This document shows positions 24,130 through 30,881 of a stretch of DNA of 33,489 bases, piece after piece. Position numbers and translations under genes: made by a program. The stretch is from CAKSHC01 sp045594545 (GTDB taxonomy: Bacteria > Bacillota > Clostridia > Oscillospirales > UMGS1783). How positions within the stretch are numbered: position 1 is the first letter of the stretch; the number at the start of each line of letters is the position of its first letter. The stretch is from positions 1-33,489 of the forward strand of contig JAZNYQ010000070.1 of the NCBI GenBank assembly GCA_045594545.1, read 5' to 3'. The notes below the pieces were generated by a model. It was not told the origin of the DNA and searched no databases. It worked only from the letters and a program-made list of their open reading frames with translations.

Positions 24130-24968
24130 GCGCCCACCTCCCCGAGCAACCGCTCAAGTACCGCGACACATTCCTCTACCGTCAGCACCGCTTCGGGCAC
24201 TTCGATCCCCTGCGCCCGCAAGGCATGCATGAGCGCCACGCTCTGCGGCACGGTAAGCCCCGCTTGGCGCAATACGTCTTCCTGCGCAAATACTTCATAG
24301 GGAGTGCCGTCCAGCAGGATCTTCCCGTCATCAACAACAATGACCCGATCGGCCTCCACCGCCTCGTCCATGTGATGGGTGATGAGGATCACGGTAATGC
24401 CCGACGCGACCAAACGGTGCAACACTTCCATGATACTGCGCCGCCCCTTGGGGTCGAGCATGGCCGTCGGCTCATCTAAAACAAGCACCTTGGGCTGCAT
24501 GGCCAAAATACCCGCAATGGCAATACGCTGTTTCTGCCCTCCCGAAAGCAGAGAGGTCGAATGGGTGGCATACTCGCTCATGCCCACCGTTTCCAACGCA
24601 TCAGCGACTCGCTTGACCAACTCCTCGTGCGGCACTCCCAGATTTTCGGGCGCAAACGCCACATCCTCTTCCACCACCGAGGATACGATCTGATTATCAG
24701 GGTTCTGAAACACCATGCCGACCTGCTCACGAATCCGATCTAAATTCTCTTCCTTAGCGGTATCCATGCCGCAGACGGTCACCTGCCCCCACGTGGGCGC
24801 AAAGATCCCGCCGATCAGTTTTGCCAGCGTGCTTTTGCCCGAACCGTTGTGGCCGAGCACGGCAACAAAACTGCCCTCGTCAATCCCCAATGTTATATTG
24901 TCTACTGCCGGCTTCGCGCCCTCTTCATAACGGAAGGTCAGGTCGCGTACCGATACGATTTGACTCAT
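24126..24968 (-). CDS. ecfA1: ECF transporter ATPase EcfA1
   Basis: First ATPase of the module, 280 residues from the ATG at 24966-24968 (a GTG one codon upstream is also possible). Motifs: Walker A GHNGSGKST, GMVFQNPDNQIVSSVVEEDVAFAP-type Q-loop region, signature LSGGQKQRIAIAG, Walker B VLVLDEPTAMLD, switch His LITHHMDE. The EcfA-specific acidic motif region after the Q-loop is present. Starts three bases after the methyltransferase stop. Confidence 0.96.
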   Translation of the reverse strand: MSQIVSVRDLTFRYEEGAKPAVDNITLGIDEGSFVAVLGHNGSGKSTLAKLIGGIFAPTWGQVTVCGMDTAKEENLDRIREQVGMVFQNPDNQIVSSVVEEDVAFAPENLGVPHEELVKRVADALETVGMSEYATHSTSLLSGGQKQRIAIAGILAMQPKVLVLDEPTAMLDPKGRRSIMEVLHRLVASGITVILITHHMDEAVEADRVIVVDDGKILLDGTPYEVFAQEDVLRQAGLTVPQSVALMHALRAQGIEVPEAVLTVEECVAVLERLLGEVGA

Positions 24969-24971
24969 CAC

Positions 24972-25832
24972 TTATCTACTCCAACGTGCCGTAACTCCGG
25001 TCGGCAACACCAGTCCCGTTTCGGTAACCGGCAAGCCCAATTCGTCCACCTCGACCTGTCCCCCGAACTTGGGAGTCAGCACACGATCACACAAATAGCG
25101 GATCACGCCCGAGGCAAACCCTGTCGTATACGAATTGATGACCACAAATAACGGATCATCCGATAATATCTTTGTGGTCAATTCCACAAAATCATACAAT
25201 TTTTCTTCTAATTTCCAGACCTCACCGCTCGGCCCGCGGCCGTAGGACGGCGGATCCATCAGAATGGCATCGTAACGATTGCCGCGCCGGATCTCCCGCT
25301 CGACAAACTTCACACAATCGTCCACCAGATAGCGGATGGGCGCTTCGCTCAAGCCCGACAAGGCAGCATTCTCTTTCGCCCATTGTACCATGCCCTTGGC
25401 GGCATCGACATGGGTCACCTGCGCGCCCGCCTTGGCACAAGCCACCGTCGCCCCGCCCGTGTAGGCAAACAGATTCAAAACCTTAATGGGACGGCCGGCA
25501 CGAGCGATCTTCTCCCGCATCCAGTCCCAATTATCCGCCTGTTCGGGGAATAGTCCCGTATGCTTAAAATTGGTCGGACGAATGTGGAATTTCAAGTCCT
25601 TATACCCAATGGCGAAATCCTCAAAGGGCTTATAGAACTCCCAGTTTCCGCCACCGCTCTTGGAACGGAAATACCGTCCGTTCGCCCGATTCCACGCCGG
25701 ATTGTTCTTCTCTCCGCCGAAAATGGCCTGCGGGTCGGGACGAATGAGGGTCACATTCCCCCAACGCTCCAAACGCTCCCCAAAGGCGGCGTCGATCAAT
25801 TCATAATCTTTCCAATCGTTTGTTACAAACAT
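24972..25832 (-). CDS. RlmI-like SAM-dependent RNA methyltransferase
   Basis: Class I methyltransferase, 286 residues. SAM-binding motif I is VLNLFAYTGGATVACAKAGA (about 139-158), followed by the acidic loop VTHVDAAKGMVQWAKEN, and the catalytic-region motif DAILMDPPSYGRG. It resembles the catalytic half of RlmI/RlmL-type 23S rRNA methyltransferases but lacks the N-terminal PUA domain, so the exact RNA target is unknown. Its ATG is three bases after the ruvB stop and ecfA1 follows within a few bases, joining the ruv genes and the ecf module in one run. Confidence 0.85.
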   Translation of the reverse strand: MFVTNDWKDYELIDAAFGERLERWGNVTLIRPDPQAIFGGEKNNPAWNRANGRYFRSKSGGGNWEFYKPFEDFAIGYKDLKFHIRPTNFKHTGLFPEQADNWDWMREKIARAGRPIKVLNLFAYTGGATVACAKAGAQVTHVDAAKGMVQWAKENAALSGLSEAPIRYLVDDCVKFVEREIRRGNRYDAILMDPPSYGRGPSGEVWKLEEKLYDFVELTTKILSDDPLFVVINSYTTGFASGVIRYLCDRVLTPKFGGQVEVDELGLPVTETGLVLPTGVTARWSR

Positions 25833-25835
25833 AAT

Positions 25836-26864
25836 TTATATATCCAATGTCATTTGATTTGGCGGGGTATTCACCTTTACGCCGATATGTGCACAGGCGG
25901 CAGGAGTAATGCAACGCCCGCGCGGGGTACGGTTAAGAAACCCGATCTGCAACAGATACGGCTCATACACGTCTTCAATGGTCACCGCATCCTCACCCGT
26001 CGTCGCCGCCAGCGTTTCCAGTCCTACCGGACCGCCGCGGAAATTCACCGCGATCGAGCGCAAAATGTTACGGTCGGTATTATCCAGCCCCAGCGCATCG
26101 ATCTCCAGTTTACCAAGCCCTAAATCGGCTACCTCACGGGTGATAATGCCGTCGGAATACAACTGAGCGAAATCACGGATCCGTCTGAGCAGACGGTTGG
26201 CAATACGGGGCGTACCCCGACTGCGGCGGGCAATCTCCATCGCCCCCGACTCCTCGATCGGCATATCCAGAATCCCCGCACTGCGCTTGACGATCGAAGC
26301 CAGTTCCTCGTGCGAGTACATCTCCAGGCGGAAGAGCATCCCGAATCGGTCACGAAGCGGGCCGGTCAACTGCCCGGCACGGGTCGTCGCCCCAATCAGA
26401 GTAAACTTTTTCAGATCCAATCGAATCGAGCGAGCCGACGGGCCCTTGCCGATGATAATATCCAGCGCATAGTCTTCCAAGGCCGGATACAACACTTCCT
26501 CCACAGCCGACGAAAGCCGATGGATCTCATCGATAAAGAGGATGTCCCCGTCGTTGAGATTGGTCAGCAAAGCCGCTAAATCACCGGGCTTTTCAATGGC
26601 CGGCCCCGACGTGATGCGGATATTCACATTCATTTCATTGGCAATGACCGAAGCCAGCGTGGTCTTACCCAATCCCGGCGGTCCGTAGAGCAGCACATGA
26701 TCCAGCGGCTCACCGCGACCGCGGGCGGCCTCAATAAAGACCGAAAGGTTTTCCTTTACCTTCTCCTGCCCGACGTAATCGACCATGAATTTGGGTCGCA
26801 GGGAATATTCCGGCTCGTCCCCGCCGGTAAAACCGGTGGACACGATTCTCTCATCCATCTCCAT
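25836..26864 (-). CDS. ruvB: Holliday junction branch migration ATPase RuvB
   Basis: AAA+ motor that drives branch migration with RuvA. The ATG at 26862-26864 (MEMDERIV) has AAGGAGG 7 bases upstream; the longest frame begins with TTG two codons earlier. 342 residues: RPKFMVDYVGQEKVKENL, Walker A GPPGLGKTTLA, Walker B DILFIDEIHRL, sensor GATTRAGQLTGPLRDRFG and C-terminal winged helix ending GRCITPAACAHIG. Follows ruvA with a 12-base gap. Confidence 0.98.
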   Translation of the reverse strand: MEMDERIVSTGFTGGDEPEYSLRPKFMVDYVGQEKVKENLSVFIEAARGRGEPLDHVLLYGPPGLGKTTLASVIANEMNVNIRITSGPAIEKPGDLAALLTNLNDGDILFIDEIHRLSSAVEEVLYPALEDYALDIIIGKGPSARSIRLDLKKFTLIGATTRAGQLTGPLRDRFGMLFRLEMYSHEELASIVKRSAGILDMPIEESGAMEIARRSRGTPRIANRLLRRIRDFAQLYSDGIITREVADLGLGKLEIDALGLDNTDRNILRSIAVNFRGGPVGLETLAATTGEDAVTIEDVYEPYLLQIGFLNRTPRGRCITPAACAHIGVKVNTPPNQMTLDI

Positions 26865-26876
26865 ACCCAAACCTCC

Positions 26877-27479
26877 TTATTTCATCAGCATCCGCAAAGC
26901 GGCACGAACGATCTCCTCCACGGGTGCCGACGCATCGACCTGCGCCACCGCCGCTTTGGCTTGTGAACGGGAATATCCCAGCACCAACAGGGCCTTGACC
27001 GCCTCTTCGGCATTGTCGCTCTGCGGCTCGGATACCGCAATGATGTCTTCCATATCCCCCGCCACCAAGGTGGCATCCACCTTGTCTTTGAGTTCCAAGG
27101 CAATGCGGCCGGCCAGTTTCGGTCCCACTCCTTGGGCACGGGTAATGGCACGAGTATCGCCGCTCAATACCGCCATGGCAAACTGCTCAGGGGTCAAGGT
27201 AGACAAAATAGCCAGCGCCGCTTTGGGGCCAACACCGTTGACACCCAGTAAGGTCTTAAAGGACTCCAGTTCCTGTCGGTCGTAAAATCCGAACAGTTCC
27301 ACCGCCTCTTGCCGAAAGGCCATATAGGTATACACGGTCACCGTCTGCCCGACACCGACCCGCTCCAAGCGCGCCGCCGTCATGGCCGATACGGCCAACT
27401 GATAACCAACACCGCCGCAATCGACGACCGCCGTATTATTTTCATTGAGCGCCAAAGTACCACGCAAATAATAAAACAT
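26877..27479 (-). CDS. ruvA: Holliday junction binding protein RuvA
   Basis: Tetrameric protein that binds the four-way junction and loads RuvB. The ATG at 27477-27479 (MFYYLRGTLALN) has AGGAG 6 bases upstream. 200 residues: OB-like N-terminal domain with DCGGVGYQLAVS and YTYMAFRQEAVELFGF, helix-hairpin-helix LLGVNGVGPKAALAIL and AQGVGPKLAGRIALELKDK, then domain III (ALLVLGYSRSQAKAAV) that contacts RuvB. Lies between ruvC and ruvB. Confidence 0.97.
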   Translation of the reverse strand: MFYYLRGTLALNENNTAVVDCGGVGYQLAVSAMTAARLERVGVGQTVTVYTYMAFRQEAVELFGFYDRQELESFKTLLGVNGVGPKAALAILSTLTPEQFAMAVLSGDTRAITRAQGVGPKLAGRIALELKDKVDATLVAGDMEDIIAVSEPQSDNAEEAVKALLVLGYSRSQAKAAVAQVDASAPVEEIVRAALRMLMK

Positions 27480-27488
27480 ATACAACTC

Positions 27489-27986
27489 CTAAATCCGATC
27501 CTCGCTGTATAACGCACTGCCCGCGCTGTGTGCATGGCAGATGGCCAAGGCCAGCGCATCGGCCGCATCGTCGGGGCGAGGGATCTTATCTAAATTCAAA
27601 AACATCCGTGTCATCTCCATCACCTGCCGCTTCTCGGCACGACCGTAACCGGTGATGGCCTGCTTGACCTGTAGGGGGGTATATTCGTAAATGGGAATGT
27701 TGTGCTGTTTGGCTCCCAGCACCAGCACGCCTCTGGCATGTGCCACCTGTATGCCCGTCGTAATGTTGGTGTTGAAAAACAGTTCCTCGATCGACACGGC
27801 ATCGGGCTTATATCGTTGTAATAACTCGTTTACCTGCTCATAAATACCCGCCAACCGATCGGAAAAAGGCGTGTGCGCCGGCGTGGTCATCACCCCGTAG
27901 TCCAGCACCTTAAAATGGTTGCCGACGTAGTCGATCACCCCATAGCCGATGGTGGCAAAACCGGGGTCGATCCCGAAAATCACCAT
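27489..27986 (-). CDS. ruvC: Holliday junction endonuclease RuvC
   Basis: Resolvase that cuts Holliday junctions. I start at 27984-27986 (MVIFGIDPGFATIGYG); AAGGAG lies about 12 bases upstream, slightly far. The first catalytic aspartate is in GIDPG (about 6), the acidic residue in VSIEELFFN, then YTPLQVKQAITGYGRAEKRQV and the final acidic pair in RPDDAADALALAICH. 165 residues, normal length. First gene of a ruvC-ruvA-ruvB run with its own promoter. Confidence 0.97.
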   Translation of the reverse strand: MVIFGIDPGFATIGYGVIDYVGNHFKVLDYGVMTTPAHTPFSDRLAGIYEQVNELLQRYKPDAVSIEELFFNTNITTGIQVAHARGVLVLGAKQHNIPIYEYTPLQVKQAITGYGRAEKRQVMEMTRMFLNLDKIPRPDDAADALALAICHAHSAGSALYSEDRI

Positions 27987-28019
27987 AAGGGTACAGTTCT
28001 CCTTATAAAATATCAATAT

Positions 28020-28048
28020 ATTATACCACTTCTATTTTTGTATTTCAA
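28020..28048 (-). promoter_or_regulatory. ruvCAB promoter
   Basis: TTGAAA (28048-28043), 17-base spacer, TATAAT (28025-28020) on the minus strand, about 35 bases before the ruvC start. No SOS box (GAAC-type) was noticed nearby. Confidence 0.82.
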
Positions 28049-28055
28049 TGGATAA

Positions 28056-28086
28056 AATAAAAACACATCAAAATTTGATGTGTTTT
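28056..28086 (-). terminator. Intrinsic terminator after sigF
   Basis: AAAACACATCAAA (28060-28072) is complementary to TTTGATGTGTTTT (28074-28086); the realistic stem is ACACATCA/TGATGTGT with an A/T loop. The minus strand ends in TTTTTATTTTAT. It touches the sigF stop. Confidence 0.85.
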
Positions 28087-28778
28087 CATGTCAACTGTTC
28101 CTTTAAGGCGGCTAATATTTTCTTTTCCCGCCTCGATACCTGCACCTGTGTCATGCCCAACCGCTGGGCTGTCTGGGCTTGGGTCAGCCCACCGAAATAG
28201 CGCAGTTCGATCAGCATGGCATCCTTTTGCGGCAGGGACGATAAGGCCTGCCGCAAACTTAACGATTCGGCATCCAGACGCCCGTCCTCGAAACCAACCA
28301 CGGTTCCACCTAATTCTTCCTCTCTCTCTTCTTCCAAGGACAAGGGCGCCCGTGCCGCATCCAGCGCCTCGGTGATCTCGTCCACCGTAAGAGATAATCG
28401 CTCGGACAATTCTCCTACCGTCGGACTCTGTCCCGTTTGCGCTACCATCGCTTGGGTCTCGCGGGCAATGCGCATGGCCCGCTCTTTGATATCTCTGGAT
28501 ACCTTGATCGGACCGGTATCCCGCAAAAACCGTTTCATTTCCCCTGCGATCACGGGGACGGCATAGGTCGAAAAGGCAAAGCCCCGCTCGGGATCAAAAT
28601 TACGGATGGCCTTGGTCAATCCCACACAACCGGCGCCCACCAACTCCTCATATTCGGCGCCCGTCGAAGCCGCCAGCCGCCCCGCCAAGGCGTAGACCAA
28701 ATTGAGATTGAGCCGCGCCAATTCCTCGGCGTCCCCTTGGGCAAACAGCCGTTCGTTTTCCTCGGCATAGCAGATCAT
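28086..28778 (-). CDS. sigF: Sporulation sigma factor SigF
   Basis: Forespore-specific RNA polymerase sigma factor (spoIIAC). 230 residues. Region 2 shows NLVYALAGRLAASTGAEYEE, GCVGLTKAIRNFDPERGFAFSTYAVP and IAGEMKRFLRD, region 3 IKVSRDIKERAMRI, and region 4 the helix-turn-helix LRYFGGLTQAQTAQRLGMTQVQVSRREKKIL. The SigF/SigG branch is clear from MKRFLRD and VSR; assignment to SigF rests on the neighbours spoIIAA and spoIIAB, with which it forms the standard operon. Overlaps spoIIAB by ATGA. Confidence 0.96.
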   Translation of the reverse strand: MICYAEENERLFAQGDAEELARLNLNLVYALAGRLAASTGAEYEELVGAGCVGLTKAIRNFDPERGFAFSTYAVPVIAGEMKRFLRDTGPIKVSRDIKERAMRIARETQAMVAQTGQSPTVGELSERLSLTVDEITEALDAARAPLSLEEEREEELGGTVVGFEDGRLDAESLSLRQALSSLPQKDAMLIELRYFGGLTQAQTAQRLGMTQVQVSRREKKILAALKEQLT

Positions 28779-29209
28779 GATCGAGTACTGATCTTTTTAT
28801 AGATCTCCAGCCTTGTCCCCCGACCGGGTTTCGACACCACCCGCATCTTGTCCGAAAAACTCTCCATAATGGTAAAGCCCATGCCGGCCCGCTCTCCGGT
28901 AGTACAGGTGGTGTATAAGGGTTCGCGCGCCGTGTCGGTATCGTCAATGCCGCAACCGCAGTCTTTAATGGTGATCCACACCACCCCGTCGTCGCTGTAG
29001 CGTGCCGTTATGTAAATCAATCCGATGGTATCCTTGTAGGCGTGTACCGTACAGTTGGTCACCGCCTCGGAAATCACCGTTTTGAGTTCCGCCAGCTCGT
29101 CCACCGTCGGATCGAGCTGCGCCACAAACCCCGCAATGGCCAGTCGGGCAAAGCCCTCATTGGCCGAGCGGCTGGGAAAGGTCAGTTGGATTCGGTTGGC
29201 AATCTTCAT
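28775..29209 (-). CDS. spoIIAB: Anti-sigma F factor SpoIIAB
   Basis: GHKL-family serine kinase that holds SigF inactive and phosphorylates SpoIIAA. 144 residues. ATP-binding motifs: N box EAVTNCTVHAY (about 48-58), G1 box IKDCGCGIDD, and G2 box TTGERAGMGFTIMESFSDKM. Family residues for ATP lid are present. Overlaps spoIIAA and sigF by four bases at either end. Confidence 0.96.
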   Translation of the reverse strand: MKIANRIQLTFPSRSANEGFARLAIAGFVAQLDPTVDELAELKTVISEAVTNCTVHAYKDTIGLIYITARYSDDGVVWITIKDCGCGIDDTDTAREPLYTTCTTGERAGMGFTIMESFSDKMRVVSKPGRGTRLEIYKKISTRS

Positions 29210-29520
29210 GATGCCCGCACCTCCTTGATCAAATTAAATATTCCGCCTAAATTTAATACCTTCCGCACCTGCGGTGACAACCCGTGAAGCATCAACTGCC
29301 CGCCCCATGTCCTCACGATCTTGTAGCGACCGAGTACCGCCGCAATGCCCGAAGAATCGCAAAAAGGCACCCCGCTCATATCCAAAATCACCACCTGCGG
29401 GCGGGTGCTTTTGATAATGGGATCGGTGCGGGAACTTAAATTGATGAGGTTGTGGTGGTCCATTTCCCCCACCATGGTAATAATCAGAACTTGTCCTTCC
29501 TGCTTGGTCGTAATCTGCAT
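29206..29520 (-). CDS. spoIIAA: Anti-anti-sigma factor SpoIIAA
   Basis: STAS-domain protein that releases SigF by binding SpoIIAB. I use the ATG at 29518-29520 (MQITTKQEGQ); the longer frame from 29583 starts with TTG and runs through a terminator hairpin. 104 residues. The phosphorylated serine is in PFCDSSGIAAVLGRY, probably the second serine (about Ser57), matching Ser58 of Bacillus subtilis. AAAGG lies about 10 bases upstream of the ATG. First gene of the spoIIA operon. Confidence 0.95.
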   Translation of the reverse strand: MQITTKQEGQVLIITMVGEMDHHNLINLSSRTDPIIKSTRPQVVILDMSGVPFCDSSGIAAVLGRYKIVRTWGGQLMLHGLSPQVRKVLNLGGIFNLIKEVRAS

Positions 29521-29540
29521 ACTGTCACTGCCTTTCGCAT

Positions 29541-29577
29541 AAAAAAATAGGACTATCCTTATGATAGTCCTATTTTT
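29541..29577 (-). terminator. Strong terminator between folC and spoIIAA
   Basis: Perfect 15-bp stem (29543-29557 with 29563-29577; core TAGGACTATC/GATAGTCCTA), five-base loop, then a run of T on the minus strand. Only about 20 bases lie between it and the spoIIAA start. Confidence 0.93.
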
Positions 29578-29603
29578 ATGCAAATTTTATCAAAGCCTGT
29601 CGC

Positions 29604-30866
29604 TTATTTTAAAATCATACCGCGTAAATCAGACGCCATGTGCATACACCCGCAGATGGCCACACATCCGCCCTTGCCCGCCTGTTCCAACGCCAGCGCA
29701 TACCCCTGTTCATAGTCCTCGCAATACACGGTAGGCTTGCCCGTCTTTTCACACAGCCGAGCCAACTCCCGCCCCGAAAGCCCTCGAGGATCGTGCGGGG
29801 TGAGTGTAATAAGGCGATTGACACGGGGGGCTAACAACTCCAGTTCTTTGGTGTAATCCTTGTCGGCAAACACACCAAACAAGGCCACCACCGGCCGCTG
29901 ATCCACATAGCTCTCCAACGCCGCACACAGAGTACGCATCCCGTCCTCGTTATGCGCCGCATCGAGAATCACCAACGGCTCGCGCTGTAAAATCTCCAAT
30001 CTGGCAGGGAAAAATGTATTCTTCAACCCTTGCGCAATATGGCTAAGCGAAACGGTAAAGTCCCGCTCGGTCGCCAGATACTCCACCGCCGCCATGGCCG
30101 TTACGGCATTATAGATCTGATGCCGTCCCGCCAGCGGCACCGTCATGGCGCGCCCGCGGTAGTCGATCATCGATCCGTCAATATCGCTCTTGATAATTTC
30201 CAAATAATCCAGATTCGGCAATTTGAGCGGCACCTGCTTCTCCTTGCAGATACGGTCAATCACCTCGGCCGCCCCATCAAATTGGAAGGGATAGGAAATG
30301 ACCGCACTTCCCTCCTTGATAATGCCGCACTTCTCAAAGGCAATCTCGGGCAGCGTGTTGCCCAGATACTGCATATGATCATAAGAAATCTTAGTCAGCA
30401 CGCAACATTCCGGCGCAGGGATGACGTTGGTCGCATCAAAACGCCCACCCAAGCCAACTTCCAACACCACCACGTCACACGCTTTCTTTACGTAGTAGCA
30501 AAGTGCGGCGGCGGTAATCAGTTCAAACTCGGTCACGTCATCTTCCATCGCATCTACCACGGGGCGGATATCGTCAATCACCTCTTGCAATTCCTCATCC
30601 GAGATGTTGACTCCGTCCACCGAAATGCGCTCATTAAACTCCAGCACATAGGGCGAAATGTACCGTCCGGTACGGTATCCCGCCGCCGTGAGAATATTAG
30701 CAATAAAAGTTGTCGTCGACCCCTTGCCGTTGGTGCCCGCCACATGAACAAACCGTAATTTTCTGTGAGGCGCTCCCAACCGTTCCAGCAGCAGAGAGAT
30801 GCGCCCAAGCCCCAACCGTGACCCCAGATGGGTACGGGAATGGATATACTGTTGTGCGTCGGTCAT
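29604..30866 (-). CDS. folC: Folylpolyglutamate synthase / dihydrofolate synthase
   Basis: Mur-ligase-like enzyme adding glutamate to folates (and possibly to dihydropteroate). 420 residues: P-loop GTNGKGSTT (about 44-52), Omega loop TGRYISPYVLEFNERI, KISYDHMQYLGNTLPEIAFEKCGIIK, and the C-terminal domain with LVILDAAHNEDGMRTL and TPHDPRGLSG. AAAGGAG sits 7 bases before the ATG. It follows valS by 15 bases, forming the valS-folC pair common in Firmicutes, and ends at a strong terminator. Confidence 0.97.
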   Translation of the reverse strand: MTDAQQYIHSRTHLGSRLGLGRISLLLERLGAPHRKLRFVHVAGTNGKGSTTTFIANILTAAGYRTGRYISPYVLEFNERISVDGVNISDEELQEVIDDIRPVVDAMEDDVTEFELITAAALCYYVKKACDVVVLEVGLGGRFDATNVIPAPECCVLTKISYDHMQYLGNTLPEIAFEKCGIIKEGSAVISYPFQFDGAAEVIDRICKEKQVPLKLPNLDYLEIIKSDIDGSMIDYRGRAMTVPLAGRHQIYNAVTAMAAVEYLATERDFTVSLSHIAQGLKNTFFPARLEILQREPLVILDAAHNEDGMRTLCAALESYVDQRPVVALFGVFADKDYTKELELLAPRVNRLITLTPHDPRGLSGRELARLCEKTGKPTVYCEDYEQGYALALEQAGKGGCVAICGCMHMASDLRGMILK

Positions 30867-30881
30867 TCTGCCGCTCCTTTC

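Noticed and set aside
29521..29545. Sigma-H-like promoter AAGGATAG...GCGAAA before spoIIAA
   Set aside because: Poor -10, wrong spacing, -35 buried in the terminator stem, and it would leave a leader of about 6 bases.
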